Source of the DNA: Streptomyces beihaiensis | GTDB taxonomy: Bacteria; Actinomycetota; Actinomycetes; Streptomycetales; Streptomycetaceae | Direction: 5' to 3' | NCBI RefSeq assembly: GCF_026274175.1 | Contig: NZ_JAPHNL010000157.1 | Span: 1-63,830, forward strand | Length of the DNA stretch: 63,830 nt | In this document: positions 1 through 8,748 of the stretch, one piece after another | Position numbering within the stretch: position 1 is the stretch's first letter | How the letters are laid out: each line of letters starts with the position of its first letter | Notes under the pieces: generated by a model | What the model was told of the DNA's origin: nothing | Seen by the model: only the letters and a program-made list of their open reading frames with translations | The model's database searches: none | Position numbers and translations under genes: made by a program

Positions 1-227
1 TCTCCCTCAACCCCGACATCGTCTCCACCGCCTGCCCCTTCTGCCTCGTCATGCTGACCGACTCCGTCAACGGCAAGAAGAACGACGGCAAGGCGAAGGA
101 ATCGATCCAGGTCGTCGACGTGGCCCAGCTGCTCCTCGACTCCGTCAAGACGCCGCCCTCCGACACCCCGCCCCCGGCCGGCTCGACCGAGCCGGAGGAC
201 GCGCCGGAGCCCGCGCCGGTGAAGTAA
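1..227 (+). CDS. Fe-S oxidoreductase (CCG-domain / heterodisulfide reductase-related), C-terminal end only
   Basis: Only the last 74 codons are in the window (reading from base 3 to the TAA at 225-227). The visible part reads SLNPDIVSTACPFCLVMLTD, where the CPFC motif fits the second cysteine-rich CCG domain of the heterodisulfide reductase D / GlpC-like family. It ends in a Pro/Glu-rich tail. Proteins of this family bind an iron-sulfur cluster through CCG domains and pass electrons; the partner is not visible here. A strong terminator hairpin follows 24 bases after the stop. Confidence 0.7.
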   Translation, partial: SLNPDIVSTACPFCLVMLTDSVNGKKNDGKAKESIQVVDVAQLLLDSVKTPPSDTPPPAGSTEPEDAPEPAPVK

Positions 228-251
228 CGGTGCGGTAGCGGCGAAGTAGCC

Positions 252-308
252 CGAACGGCCCGCACCCCCCGTCGCAGCGTCGAAGCGACGGGGGGTGCGG
301 GCCGTTCG
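252..308 (+). terminator. Rho-independent-type hairpin after the Fe-S protein gene
   Basis: Perfect inverted repeat with 24-base arms (252-275 and 285-308) and a 9-base loop, lying 24 bases after the preceding stop codon. There is no U-run, as is usual in Streptomyces. Confidence 0.85.
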
Positions 309-450
309 CCGTCGGCCACGCCTCCCGAAGACCGCCCTCCCTCAGGGACCGCAGGGTCGCCCCTTAGGGGATGTCACAGGTCAGAAGCAATGCCGGGCCC
401 GTCCCCCGGGCCCGGCAACGCATCGCTCCAAACCAGGTACGTTCGAGTAC

Positions 451-1341
451 GTGGCTGGATTCAGGAACGGACGCGGCCGGGACAACCGCGAAGCGCCGCA
501 GGGCCGACGTCAGGGGCACCCGCCGTACGGGCAACCGCAACAGCAGTACCCGTACGCACAGCAACAGCAGCAGCACCAGCAGCAGTGGCCCCACCCGAAC
601 AGCGGCACGGGCGAGCCGGAGTACTTCGGCGACCCGAACGCGAACGCCCCTGGCGCGAACGCCCCGTACACGAACGACCCGTACGCGGCGAACAACCCGG
701 GCCACACCCAGGCGTTCTCGGTGAACGGGGCCCAGGACCCGTACGCGTACACCCAGGGCTCCACCTACCAGGCGGGCGCGGCCCCGGCGCCGCCCATCGG
801 CCCCCGCCTGCACTGGAAGGAGCTCCTGAGCGGCGTGATCCTGCGCCCGGCCCAGACGTACCTCCAGATGCGCGACTACGCGATGTGGGCCCCGGCCCTG
901 ATCGTGACGTTCCTCTACGGCCTGCTCGCGATCTTCGGCTTCGACGGCGCCCGCAAGGACGTGATCAACGCCACGTTCTCGTCGGCGGTCCCGTACGTCC
1001 TGACGACGGGCGTCGCGATCACCGTCAGCTTCTTCGTCCTGGGCGTGGTCACCCACACCCTGGCCCGCCAGCTCGGCGGCGACGGCGCCTGGCAGCCCAC
1101 GGTGGGCCTGTCGATGCTCATCGCGTCGCTCACGGACGCCCCGCGCCTGGTGGTCGGCATGTTCCTGGGCGGCGACGAGACGTTCGTGCAGCTGCTCGGC
1201 TGGGCGACATGGCTGGCCGCGGCCGGCCTGCTGACGACGATGGTCTCCAAGTCCCACGACCTGCCGTGGCCGAAAGCGCTGGCCGCGTCGGTGATCCAGC
1301 TGATCGCGCTGCTGTCGATCATCAAGCTGGGCACGTTCTAG
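451..1341 (+). CDS. Yip1-domain integral membrane protein
   Basis: The protein is 296 aa from a GTG start. Residues 1 to about 110 are hydrophilic and rich in Gln, Pro, Asn and Tyr, with CAG-rich runs coding for QQQQQ-type stretches. The remainder holds about five hydrophobic segments (from ALIVTFLYGLLAIFGF to the C-terminal IQLIALLSIIKL), the arrangement of Yip1-family proteins. The function in bacteria is not established. The frame is open back to base 295, but the upstream part overlaps the terminator and is low-complexity, so I take GTG 451 (VAGFRNGRGRD). No good ribosome binding site is visible, so the start is uncertain. Confidence 0.75.
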   Translation: MAGFRNGRGRDNREAPQGRRQGHPPYGQPQQQYPYAQQQQQHQQQWPHPNSGTGEPEYFGDPNANAPGANAPYTNDPYAANNPGHTQAFSVNGAQDPYAYTQGSTYQAGAAPAPPIGPRLHWKELLSGVILRPAQTYLQMRDYAMWAPALIVTFLYGLLAIFGFDGARKDVINATFSSAVPYVLTTGVAITVSFFVLGVVTHTLARQLGGDGAWQPTVGLSMLIASLTDAPRLVVGMFLGGDETFVQLLGWATWLAAAGLLTTMVSKSHDLPWPKALAASVIQLIALLSIIKLGTF

Positions 1342-1442
1342 ACGACCGGGTGACCGGTCAGGCCGGGCGCCATGAGGGGCCGACGCTCTACGGTCTGCCC
1401 GCCCCCATGGCGCCGGACGGCCGCGAAGGCGCATACTGAGCC

Positions 1443-1664
1443 ATGCAAAAGCCTCCGGCGTCAAAGCGGCACCTGCCCACCAGCCCCTTCAAGGCCCCGG
1501 TCGCACCGGATCCGAAGCACTTCGCCGTGGGCGACCAGGTCACCCACGACATGTACGGCCTCGGCCGCGTGGTCGGCATGGAGGACGGAATCGCGGCCCT
1601 CGTGGACTTCGGCTCGACGCAGATGCGCGTACCGAGCCCGTACGCGAAGATGACCAAGCTCTAG
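1443..1664 (+). CDS. Small Tudor/CarD-like domain protein
   Basis: A 73-aa protein. After a basic, Pro-rich N-terminus, the core FAVGDQVTHDMYGLGRVVGM, then VDFGSTQMRVP and PYAKMTKL, matches the small beta-barrel found at the C-terminus of UvrD/PcrA helicases (VGDxVxHxxFGxGxVV) and, more distantly, CarD-type RNA polymerase interaction domains. A role in contacting RNA polymerase or nucleic acid is an inference from this fold. It stands alone between Yip1 and the convergent phosphoribosyltransferase gene. Confidence 0.8.
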   Translation: MQKPPASKRHLPTSPFKAPVAPDPKHFAVGDQVTHDMYGLGRVVGMEDGIAALVDFGSTQMRVPSPYAKMTKL

Positions 1665-1706
1665 CCCTCAGCCTCCGGGCGCGGCGACGGCCAGGGGCAG
1701 CGACGG

Positions 1707-2240
1707 CTAGACGGCTTCCTTGTTCTCCTTGGGAGCCTGCCCCGACGCGTGCACCGGAGGCAGCACGCTCCACGGGAAGTTGATCCAGTCGTCGGTCCGC
1801 TTCCACACGTACTCGCACTTGACCAGGCTGTGCGACTTCTCGTAGACGACGGCGGAACGCACCTCGGCGACGTGATCGAGGCAGAAGTCGTGCACCAGCT
1901 TCAGCGTCTTGCCGGTGTCGGCGACGTCGTCGGTGATGAGCACCTTCTTGTCGCTGAAGTCGATGGCGTTGGGCACGGGCGCCAGCATGACCGGCATCTC
2001 CAGGGTGGTGCCGACACCGGTGTAGAACTCGACGTTGACCAGGTGGATGTTCTTGCAGTCGAGCGCGTACGCCAGCCCGCCCGCGACGAACACGCCGCCA
2101 CGGGCGATGCTCAGCACGATGTCGGGCTCGTACCCGTCGTCGGCGATGGTCTGCGCGAGCTCGCGCACGGCGGCACCGAACTGCTCGTACGTGAGGTTCT
2201 CGCGCACGGAGGCCACATCACTCATGTCGCTGCTGCTCAC
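1707..2240 (-). CDS. Phosphoribosyltransferase (hypoxanthine/xanthine type)
   Basis: The 177-aa protein carries the PRPP-binding loop [13 protein letters not shown] at residues 100-112 and the upstream [16 protein letters not shown] segment of type I phosphoribosyltransferases. It should transfer phosphoribose from PRPP to a purine base in salvage; xanthine or hypoxanthine is the likely substrate class but cannot be fixed from sequence. The GTG start at 2240 overlaps the TGA of dcd (GTGA), implying translational coupling. An internal ATG at 2225 is the alternative start. Confidence 0.9.
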   Translation of the reverse strand: MSSSDMSDVASVRENLTYEQFGAAVRELAQTIADDGYEPDIVLSIARGGVFVAGGLAYALDCKNIHLVNVEFYTGVGTTLEMPVMLAPVPNAIDFSDKKVLITDDVADTGKTLKLVHDFCLDHVAEVRSAVVYEKSHSLVKCEYVWKRTDDWINFPWSVLPPVHASGQAPKENKEAV

Positions 2241-2812
2241 ACCTGTGTCCGATGGAAATTGACGTACGACCGGGACGCGGTGGGCCCACGCTGCCCCTGG
2301 TAGCGGGAACCGTACCGCTCACTCCCGTACGGGAACTCGGCGGGCGACGACAGCCGGAACATGCACAGCTGCCCGATCTTCATCCCCGGCCACAGCTTGA
2401 TGGGAAGGGTGGCGAGGTTGGACAGCTCAAGCGTCACATGCCCGCTGAAGCCCGGATCGATGAACCCGGCCGTCGAGTGCGTGACAAGACCCAGCCGCCC
2501 CAGCGAGCTCTTCCCCTCCAGCCGAGAGGCGAGATCCTCGGGAAGGCTGATCACCTCGTACGTCGAGGCGAGCACGAACTCACCGGGGTGGAGGATGAAC
2601 GGCTCGTCGCCTTCCGGCTCGACGAGCCGCGTGAGGTCCTTCTGCTCCACGCTCGGGTCGATGTGCGGGTACTTGTGGTTCTCGAACACCCGGAAGTAGC
2701 GGTCGAGCCGCACATCGATGCTCGACGGCTGAACCATCGATTCGTCAAAGGGATCGATCCGGACCCGCCCGGCGTCGATCTCGGCCCGGATGTCCTTGTC
2801 TGAGAGAAGCAC
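2237..2812 (-). CDS. dcd: dCTP deaminase
   Basis: 191 aa, the usual family length. It begins [13 protein letters not shown] (GTG start) and contains [11 protein letters not shown], the Arg/Ser-rich KSSLGRLGL segment and [21 protein letters not shown], the trimer active-site signature with the catalytic Glu. It deaminates dCTP to dUTP for thymidylate synthesis. The open frame extends 18 codons further upstream, but those codons run into the terminator at 2833-2864, so the GTG at 2812 is chosen. Its stop overlaps the start of the phosphoribosyltransferase gene. Confidence 0.96.
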   Translation of the reverse strand: MLLSDKDIRAEIDAGRVRIDPFDESMVQPSSIDVRLDRYFRVFENHKYPHIDPSVEQKDLTRLVEPEGDEPFILHPGEFVLASTYEVISLPEDLASRLEGKSSLGRLGLVTHSTAGFIDPGFSGHVTLELSNLATLPIKLWPGMKIGQLCMFRLSSPAEFPYGSERYGSRYQGQRGPTASRSYVNFHRTQV

Positions 2813-2832
2813 GCACCGAGGATACGCAGAGC

Positions 2833-2864
2833 GCGCGGGCCCGCCACAATCGGCGGGCCCGCGC
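2833..2864 (-). terminator. Hairpin between the zinc-ribbon gene and dcd
   Basis: Inverted repeat with 13-base GC arms (2833-2845 and 2852-2864) and the loop ACAATC. It sits downstream of the 2941-3108 gene on the minus strand and directly upstream of dcd. Confidence 0.75.
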
Positions 2865-2940
2865 ACTCGGCCTGCTCACCGCTCGGCTCGCCCATCGGCT
2901 CGTTCCTCGACTCGCCGCTCGGCTCGCCCCTCGGCCACGG

Positions 2941-3108
2941 TCAGCGCTTCTCCGACCCCACGGGGACGGCGTGACGCAGCCGGGCACACCGAGGACATCG
3001 GATCAGCCGGCCGGGACCGAGCCGGTCGGCCTGCTGCATCGGGAACGAAGAGGTGCTGAAGACGTGCCCCTCGGCACAGCGGACGACGGTGCGCTCCATC
3101 GAGTCCAT
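2941..3108 (-). CDS. Small zinc-ribbon-like protein
   Basis: A 55-aa protein beginning MDSMERTVVRCAEGHVFS and ending in RCPRCARLRHAVPVGSEKR. The CxxxH and CPRC pairs suggest a single zinc site. The ATG at 3108 follows a good AAGGGA ribosome binding site, so the 11 extra upstream codons are excluded. I recognise it as a conserved short Streptomyces protein type but no function is known to me. It is transcribed away from the tRNA and toward dcd. Confidence 0.7.
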   Translation of the reverse strand: MDSMERTVVRCAEGHVFSTSSFPMQQADRLGPGRLIRCPRCARLRHAVPVGSEKR

Positions 3109-3382
3109 CAAGGTCCCTTGAGTCCCTTCCCCACGAGTCACTTGGCCGGTTTCCCGACCGACGACGAGGGGTCACATTACGGGATGAAAGGGACGCCGAT
3201 CCAGGCGACTCCCCGACCCTGGACAACCCTCTCGCGGTCCCCACACCGTACGCCCCAACTCCCTTCACCCGCAGTCACTTCCACCCTCCGCAACGCATCC
3301 GGGCCCCGGGGCGTCAGCGCCCGGGGCCCGGTGTGAGGTACAGTGTCCGCCAGTACGGATCGCTCAAGCGGGGCCGTACCAA

Positions 3383-3456
3383 GCGGGTGTAGTTTAATGG
3401 TAGAACATCAGCTTCCCAAGCTGAGAGCGCGAGTTCGATTCTCGTCACCCGCTCCA
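3383..3456 (+). tRNA. tRNA-Gly (CCC)
   Basis: 74 nt including an encoded CCA. The acceptor stem GCGGGTG pairs with CACCCGC, the anticodon stem TCAGC/GCTGA encloses the loop TTCCCAA with anticodon CCC at 3415-3417, and the T arm contains GAGTTCGATTCTC. The 3' 46 bases recur at 17110-17155, so the gene appears to be an integration site; the copy at this end restores a complete tRNA. Confidence 0.97.
3411..3456 (+). repeat. attL-like direct repeat (tRNA-Gly 3' half)
   Basis: 46 bases, from the 3' end of the anticodon stem through CCA, identical to 17110-17155. The match continues imperfectly through the terminator on both sides. Confidence 0.8.
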
Positions 3457-3461
3457 TGAGG

Positions 3462-3488
3462 AAACCCCGGGTCTGCGGCCTGGGGTTT
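3462..3488 (+). terminator. tRNA-Gly terminator (left copy)
   Basis: Stem AAACCCCGGG / CCTGGGGTTT (one G-U pair) followed by a T-rich GTTTGTTT tail. A near-identical hairpin with a perfect stem follows the duplicated tRNA end at 17161-17187. Confidence 0.8.
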
Positions 3489-3638
3489 GTTTGTGTCTGA
3501 GCATCTGTATGCGCTTCACTCCGACGTTCCCGACACCGCAGGGCAGCCCCCGTTCTGGTAGCGCCTGGAGTCGCGCGACACGTGTAGACGCCTGGTGGCA
3601 TGCCACGTATGGCCTCGGCAGACGTAACCAATGGGCTC

Positions 3639-4844
3639 TCATTGGATGGCGGCTCCAGGAGCCACAGCGGCGGCGCTCGTAGGCTTTCTGCGCGGTATTC
3701 GACTGCCGATGCCGCTGAGGAGCAACCCGCCAGTGACCAGAGCGGCTCCCGCCTCCGGAATGGAAAGTACGGTGTGTCCACCGGCGAGAAGGGCGCCGCC
3801 GAGCCAGCTGCCGAGGGCGATTCCCACGCAGAAGGCCGAGTTGTTGACGGTGAGTGCCATCGTGGCCGACGCAGGACCCGCGGAGGCGACGATCTGGGAG
3901 TTCAGCGCCGGGATGGTGGCAAAGTACGCAGCGCCCAGAATGCAGAACAGCGCGGCTACGGCCCAGGGGCTGTGGACCAGCAGGACGAGCAGCAGAAGCC
4001 CGGCGGCGGCGAGGCCCAGGCTGCCAAGTACCGCGGCCGACAGGTGGCGGTCGGCCGCGCGGGCACCGACCACGTTGCCCGCGATACCTCCGAGACCGTA
4101 GAGCCAGAGCAGGACGGTAACGGCGGAGGAGCCGAATCCGGCGGCCTCCGTCAGGTAGAGAGAGGCGTACGTGTACAGAGCGAACACGCCACCGGTACCC
4201 ATCACGATCACCAGGGCGACCAGGGCCATGGGTACGAGGGATGTGAGTCCACCCTCGCCGGGCCGGCCCTGATCGCGGGCGGCAGGTTCGGCCGGTGCGG
4301 GGTCGGGGATGCGCTCACGCATGAGCAGCAGAGTCGACAACAGGCTGAGCACGGCCAGTGCCCAGAAGGTGGCGCGCCAGCCCCAGTTGTCCCCGACCAG
4401 TGTTCCGGCCGGGACGCCGATGACGGTCGCGAGGCCGATGCCGAGGGTGACCTTGGCCCCGGCCGCTGCCCGTTTGTGGGGTGGCGCGATGTCCCGTGCG
4501 GCTGCCACGAACGCGGCGATGAGGGTGGAGTGGGCCAGCGCGCTCACCACCCGGCCCGCGACCAGCCAGCTGAAGCCGGGGGCGAGCGCGGCCACGACAT
4601 TGCCGAGGATGAAGGTGCCCATCATGCCGGGGAGCAGCACGGCGCGGCGAAGCCGGACGGTCAGGGCCGTCACGCAGGGTCCGACGATGACGACGACGAG
4701 GGCGTAGACGCTGATCAGCATTCCCACGGCGCTCAGCGAAACGCCGACGTGCCGAGAGATGTTCGGAAGAATCCCGGCGATGACACTCTCCGCGGTGCCG
4801 ACGCAGAAGGTACAGAGCATCATCGCGAACACGGGTAGAGGCAT
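3639..4844 (-). CDS. MFS efflux transporter (DHA1 type)
   Basis: 401 aa with about 12 hydrophobic segments. It starts MPLPVFAMMLCTFCVGTAES and contains the drug:H+ antiporter-1 pattern: loop 2-3 region ALTVRLRRAVLLPG and, in TM5, GLATVIGVPAGTLVG, the antiporter motif C typical of exporters. It is the last gene of the minus-strand operon descending from the VOC gene, 44 bases after the acyltransferase stop. Context suggests export of the cluster product, but its substrate is not known. Confidence 0.88.
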   Translation of the reverse strand: MPLPVFAMMLCTFCVGTAESVIAGILPNISRHVGVSLSAVGMLISVYALVVVIVGPCVTALTVRLRRAVLLPGMMGTFILGNVVAALAPGFSWLVAGRVVSALAHSTLIAAFVAAARDIAPPHKRAAAGAKVTLGIGLATVIGVPAGTLVGDNWGWRATFWALAVLSLLSTLLLMRERIPDPAPAEPAARDQGRPGEGGLTSLVPMALVALVIVMGTGGVFALYTYASLYLTEAAGFGSSAVTVLLWLYGLGGIAGNVVGARAADRHLSAAVLGSLGLAAAGLLLLVLLVHSPWAVAALFCILGAAYFATIPALNSQIVASAGPASATMALTVNNSAFCVGIALGSWLGGALLAGGHTVLSIPEAGAALVTGGLLLSGIGSRIPRRKPTSAAAVAPGAAIQ

Positions 4845-4888
4845 GGTGGTGTTCCTGTTCCTGGCCTGGGCTCACTGGGACGGGGACA

Positions 4889-6121
4889 TCAGGGCGCGCC
4901 CGCTGTGACGGTCTTCTCGCTCTCGTCCGCGGCCGTGCTCGTCGATGAGACGGCTGGTGCGCCCGCGGCCGGGATCCCCTGGTTCCGGGAGCGGCCCCGG
5001 TACCGGGACCAGAGGCGCATGGCGGGCCGCTCGACTCCCGCGTAGAGCAGCCAGGCCAGCAGCAGACTGACCACGGCGACGAGCACGGCGACGGCCACCG
5101 CCTCCAGGGCGGAGCCTGCCTCTCGGAAGCCCAGTCGTTCCTGCACGAAAGAGAGCAGGGTCTGGTGCACGAGGTAGAAGGCGAAGGAGACCTCGCCGAG
5201 CCAGACCCACACGCGTCCGCCGAAGGCTGTGCCTACGCCTTGCGCGTCCCGCGCCGCGATGGCCGCGATGAGCAGCGCGAAGGGGATGACGACAACGGCG
5301 TTCAAGGAGAAGAGGAAGGGCACCCGCAGGCTGACGACGTATGCGGCGACAGCGAGGGCCAGGGCGGGCAGCACGCCGAGACGCGGCCACTTGCCGCTCA
5401 GCACGATCCGGGCCATCAGGATGCCGAGGGCGAAGTCGAGCACCCGTGTGGGCGGGAAGATGTAGACGAACCACATCTGGTTGATCGAGTGACCGTGCAG
5501 CGGGGAGTTGGCGTGGTTCGGACCGAACGCCGCACCACTAGGAATCAGTTGGGCGATCAGCGGCAGCAGCACGATTGTCACGGCGACGCCGGTGGCCCAC
5601 CACCACAGCCGTCGGGCTCCGATCCGGACGATCAACCGGTGCAGCACCGGGAACAGCAGATAGAAGACCAGTTCGCAGGAGAGCGACCAACTGGGGTTGT
5701 TGATGCTGAAGAACACGTCGTCGCGCGGTATCCACGCCTGGAGGAGCAGGAAGTTGGGAAGCCCCCGGTCCAGCGTCGCGCTCGCCGACGCGTAGAGGAC
5801 GAGGGCGAACACGAAGGTGACGACGTGGTTGGGGTAGATCTTGGCCAGGCGGCGTCCCCAGAAGGCGCGGGGATTGTCCTTGTCCCTGGCCGACCAGGTC
5901 AGGACGAAGCCGCTGAGGATGAAGAAGAACGTGACTCCTGCCCAGCCGCCGTTCTTCACGACGGCCGCAAAGAGGCCGTGCTCCCCTCCTGGGGACGAAT
6001 AGGCGTCGAGCAGCGACAGATGGAAGAGGAACACCAGGAAGGCGGCGAGGAACCGCACCCCGGTGAGGGACGAGAGCCGTGCGGAGGGCACGGGAGCGGG
6101 ACGGGGACGTACGTCGGGCAC
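4889..6121 (-). CDS. Acyltransferase 3 family integral membrane protein
   Basis: 410 aa. The N-terminus SSLTGVRFLAAFLVFLFHLS carries the family signature with its essential His, followed by FFFILSGFVLTW and about 10 membrane segments ending in VERPAMRLWSRY. Such enzymes transfer acetyl or longer acyl groups to sugars, cyclitols, peptidoglycan or polyketides. The GTG at 6121 has an AGGTGAT ribosome binding site; the frame stays open far upstream only as an antisense artefact. It lies between the BBE oxidase and the MFS exporter, so O-acylation of the cyclitol product is a reasonable guess. Confidence 0.88.
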   Translation of the reverse strand: MPDVRPRPAPVPSARLSSLTGVRFLAAFLVFLFHLSLLDAYSSPGGEHGLFAAVVKNGGWAGVTFFFILSGFVLTWSARDKDNPRAFWGRRLAKIYPNHVVTFVFALVLYASASATLDRGLPNFLLLQAWIPRDDVFFSINNPSWSLSCELVFYLLFPVLHRLIVRIGARRLWWWATGVAVTIVLLPLIAQLIPSGAAFGPNHANSPLHGHSINQMWFVYIFPPTRVLDFALGILMARIVLSGKWPRLGVLPALALAVAAYVVSLRVPFLFSLNAVVVIPFALLIAAIAARDAQGVGTAFGGRVWVWLGEVSFAFYLVHQTLLSFVQERLGFREAGSALEAVAVAVLVAVVSLLLAWLLYAGVERPAMRLWSRYRGRSRNQGIPAAGAPAVSSTSTAADESEKTVTAGAP

Positions 6122-6177
6122 GAGGATCACCTGTACACGTGAGACGGCGGGCTGCGCGGTACTGGGGCGGTCAGGCC

Positions 6178-7794
6178 CTAAGAGGCACTGATCGACTGGG
6201 CGTGCTGGAAGAACCCGGTGGGATCCCAGGCCGCCTTGACCTTCTGCAGCCGTGGGTAGTTGTTCTTGTAGTAGAGGTCGTGCCAGGCGACGCCCGAGGT
6301 GTTCCACAGCGGGTCGCTGAGGTCCACGTCGGCGTAGTTGATGAAGCACCCGTCGGTGGTGTCGTTCGGTACCGGCACTCCGCCGGTCTCGGCGAACATG
6401 TCGCGATAGCACGTGCGGACCCAGCTGATGTTGGCCTTGTCGTCCGCGGCGTCGTTCCAGAGGGAGACGACCTGGTATTTCAGTACGGAGTCGCGCTGCG
6501 GTACGGCGGTGGCGTCTTCGGCGACCTTGTTCACCACGCCTCCGTACGACGCGATCATCAGGAGCGCGCCGGGGTTGTCGAAGTCGTCGCGCGTCAGGTG
6601 CCGGTAAGCGGCATTTATCTGTGTGTCGGTGTAGGTGCGCTTGGCGTAGACCGACTTGCCCTTGAACCTGATGGTGGGGTCGGGACCGGTGAAGCCGGGC
6701 CACTGAGTGGCGTGCAGCCACGGAATCCGCCGGTACTGCCGTACCTGGGGCTTGACTCCGACGCCCGCCGACACGGCATCGATGTAGCTCTTCAGCATGC
6801 GTTCGGCACCGGGGGCTCCAGCGTCGACGAGTGAGTCGAGCACCACGGCGCCGGCTGATTTGTGGAACGTCTTCAGCTGGCTGAACAGAGCGGTGTACGG
6901 CGAATCCGGGGCGCTGTTGCGGGCATGCCACTCTCCGTGGTTCCACATCAGGCGGGTGAAGCGTGCCTCGTTCAGATCGGCCCAGGGCCAGGCGATCTCG
7001 CTGAGCCAGACCTCGCGCGGCGGAGTGGGCAGCTGATCGGCCGGGTCGGACCCTGTGGCATCGGCGGAGCGCAGCCAGTAGCGGGTGACCACACCGAAGT
7101 TGCCGCCACCGCCGCCGGTGTGGGCCCACCAGAGGTCGCGGTTGGGATCGTCCTGCTCTCGGGTCGCGGTGACCACGCGTGCCTTCTTGTCGGCTCCGAC
7201 GACGACGATCTCTATGCCGTACACATGGTCGACCGCGAGGCCGTCTCGGCGGCTCATCGAGCCGTAACCACCGCCCTGGATGTGCCCTCCGGCCGCGACG
7301 CTGGGGCAGTTGCCGGCCGGAAGGTAGACGCCCCAGCCCTTGTAGAGGCTTTCGTACACGCGGCCGAGCGGCATGCCGGGCTGTACGGCGAAGGCGCGGC
7401 GGTGCGTGTCATAGGAGACGTCGTCCATGCGCGACAGGTCCAGGACGATCGAGATGTCCTTGTGCGTGGTGAAGTCCTCGTAGCAGTGCCCGCCGCTGCG
7501 CACGGCCAGCCGCTTTCCGGAATCCACGGCCTCCTGGACGACCTGGACGACTTCTTCCGTGGTGGTGGCGAGGCGGATCTGTTCCGGGCTGCCGACCCAG
7601 CGCTGGTTGGTGCCGCGGCGCAGGTCCGAGTAGCGGCGGTCCTGCGGGCCGACGGTGATCGTGCCCGTGGCCTCCGACGTGGTGCGGGGAGCCTCGGCCG
7701 CGACGGCGGTGCCGACTCCGGCCGCGGTCGCGGCGAAGGCGCCACCCGCGGCAGCCGTACCGGAAAGGAATATTCGCCGCTTCATGGTCTTCAT
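6178..7794 (-). CDS. Secreted BBE-type flavoprotein oxidase with bicovalent FAD
   Basis: 538 aa. The N-terminus MKTMKRRIFLSGTAAAGG is a signal of Tat-like character (KRR then a hydrophobic Ala-rich core). The FAD domain has RSGGHCYED with His103 and PAGNCPSVAAGG with Cys163, the two residues that carry FAD in the aclacinomycin oxidoreductase / GOOX group. The C-terminal berberine-bridge motif is YYKNNYPRLQKVKAAWDPTGFF. These enzymes oxidise alcohols of sugars or natural products with O2. Here it could oxidise an exported cyclitol outside the membrane. It has an AAGGA site 8 bases before the ATG and lies in the operon between the transaldolase-like and acyltransferase genes. Confidence 0.92.
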   Translation of the reverse strand: MKTMKRRIFLSGTAAAGGAFAATAAGVGTAVAAEAPRTTSEATGTITVGPQDRRYSDLRRGTNQRWVGSPEQIRLATTTEEVVQVVQEAVDSGKRLAVRSGGHCYEDFTTHKDISIVLDLSRMDDVSYDTHRRAFAVQPGMPLGRVYESLYKGWGVYLPAGNCPSVAAGGHIQGGGYGSMSRRDGLAVDHVYGIEIVVVGADKKARVVTATREQDDPNRDLWWAHTGGGGGNFGVVTRYWLRSADATGSDPADQLPTPPREVWLSEIAWPWADLNEARFTRLMWNHGEWHARNSAPDSPYTALFSQLKTFHKSAGAVVLDSLVDAGAPGAERMLKSYIDAVSAGVGVKPQVRQYRRIPWLHATQWPGFTGPDPTIRFKGKSVYAKRTYTDTQINAAYRHLTRDDFDNPGALLMIASYGGVVNKVAEDATAVPQRDSVLKYQVVSLWNDAADDKANISWVRTCYRDMFAETGGVPVPNDTTDGCFINYADVDLSDPLWNTSGVAWHDLYYKNNYPRLQKVKAAWDPTGFFQHAQSISAS

Positions 7795-7916
7795 CGAGCA
7801 GGTCCTTGTCTTCTCGGCGCGGTCATGCCTGGGTCGTGGGCATGACGGGACAGCCCGCAGAGGGCTGTGGAGAGTCGGTGAGGTGGGACCGGGGGAGATC
7901 AGAGAGGCGGAATGCC

Positions 7917-8702
7917 TCAAACCCCGGCGGTGGAAAGGGAGTTGAGATTCACGTCGAACCAGCCGAGGGCCTTGGCAACGCGAACCGCCTCGTCCAGGTC
8001 GAGTGCGGTCGGGCCCGTGACCACACCGCGCTCGCCGAACTCGGCCAGGGCCGCGGGCGACAGCGCGACACCCGTACCGGGGAAGAGGCACTTCTCGGCG
8101 AGGCGGGCACCCCGGTCGGCGGTGACGGCAGGGCCGCAGGACCACAGGAGGTACGGGACCTGGGCGCCTGCCGCGATCAGGCGGGCCCAGCGGGCGGAGC
8201 CCAGATCCCGCCGCAGCGCGCCGTACAGCAGATGCGCGCCGGCGACGCCGGCGAGTCCGCGCATGGCTTTGGCCTCCCAGCTGCCGGCCAGGTCGAGACA
8301 GGCGTCCACGGCCGCATCGACGTCCGACAACGAGTACTCGATCACCGTGGGAGACACGGGCAGCGGGCCGCCCGACGCGACCAGCGCCTCCAGGTCCGCC
8401 AGCAGAACGTCCATGATCCGCCGGTAGCCGACCACGGAACGCACGGGTCCCACGACCGCGGTACCGTCCGTCGCCACCGCGGTCACGGCGAGGCCAGCCG
8501 GGATGCCGCCGGGGCGAGGGGAGCGTCCTTCCGGCGCGCCGCCGAGCACGCCACACGTGCGCTCGTCGACCGCGGCACGGGCCTGTGCCACGTGCCCGGA
8601 TGCCGGGGTGTGACGGCAGTCGAGCCAGAGGGCCACTCCTGCCTCGGTGGCCTTGCGAAGCGGGCCGGTCGTGCGGGTCGGTGTCGGTGCGAACGTGCTC
8701 AC
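7917..8702 (-). CDS. Transaldolase-fold protein lacking the catalytic lysine
   Basis: 261 aa against about 370 for actinobacterial transaldolase. Similarity is clear in pieces: ALWLDC near residue 25, YRRIMDVLLADLEAL at 93-107, the RGLAGVAGAHLLYGAL helix, and RWARLIAAGAQVPYLLWS at 171-188 in place of RWKALxxAGARxQRxLWAS. The VKIPAT strand that bears the Schiff-base lysine aligns with VTAVAT (72-78), so the lysine is Thr74. The NVTLIF strand is also changed and the N-terminal TTNPTIF segment is absent. It is therefore not an ordinary transaldolase; a binding or changed catalytic role on a sedoheptulose-type substrate is inferred. GTG start after GGGGGA. Confidence 0.6.
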   Translation of the reverse strand: MSTFAPTPTRTTGPLRKATEAGVALWLDCRHTPASGHVAQARAAVDERTCGVLGGAPEGRSPRPGGIPAGLAVTAVATDGTAVVGPVRSVVGYRRIMDVLLADLEALVASGGPLPVSPTVIEYSLSDVDAAVDACLDLAGSWEAKAMRGLAGVAGAHLLYGALRRDLGSARWARLIAAGAQVPYLLWSCGPAVTADRGARLAEKCLFPGTGVALSPAALAEFGERGVVTGPTALDLDEAVRVAKALGWFDVNLNSLSTAGV

Positions 8703-8748
8703 TGGATCCCCCGGATGGTGCGAGTGGTGCGTGGCCGCCGGGCGGCCG

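Noticed and set aside
3314-3781. Open frame antisense to tRNA-Gly (contains MERVTRIELALSAWEA)
   Set aside because: This is a known kind of spurious protein produced by translating the tRNA complement. The same string appears over the copied tRNA end near 17100.
7917-8702. Functional transaldolase
   Set aside because: The catalytic lysine strand is replaced and the N-terminal phosphate-site segment is missing.
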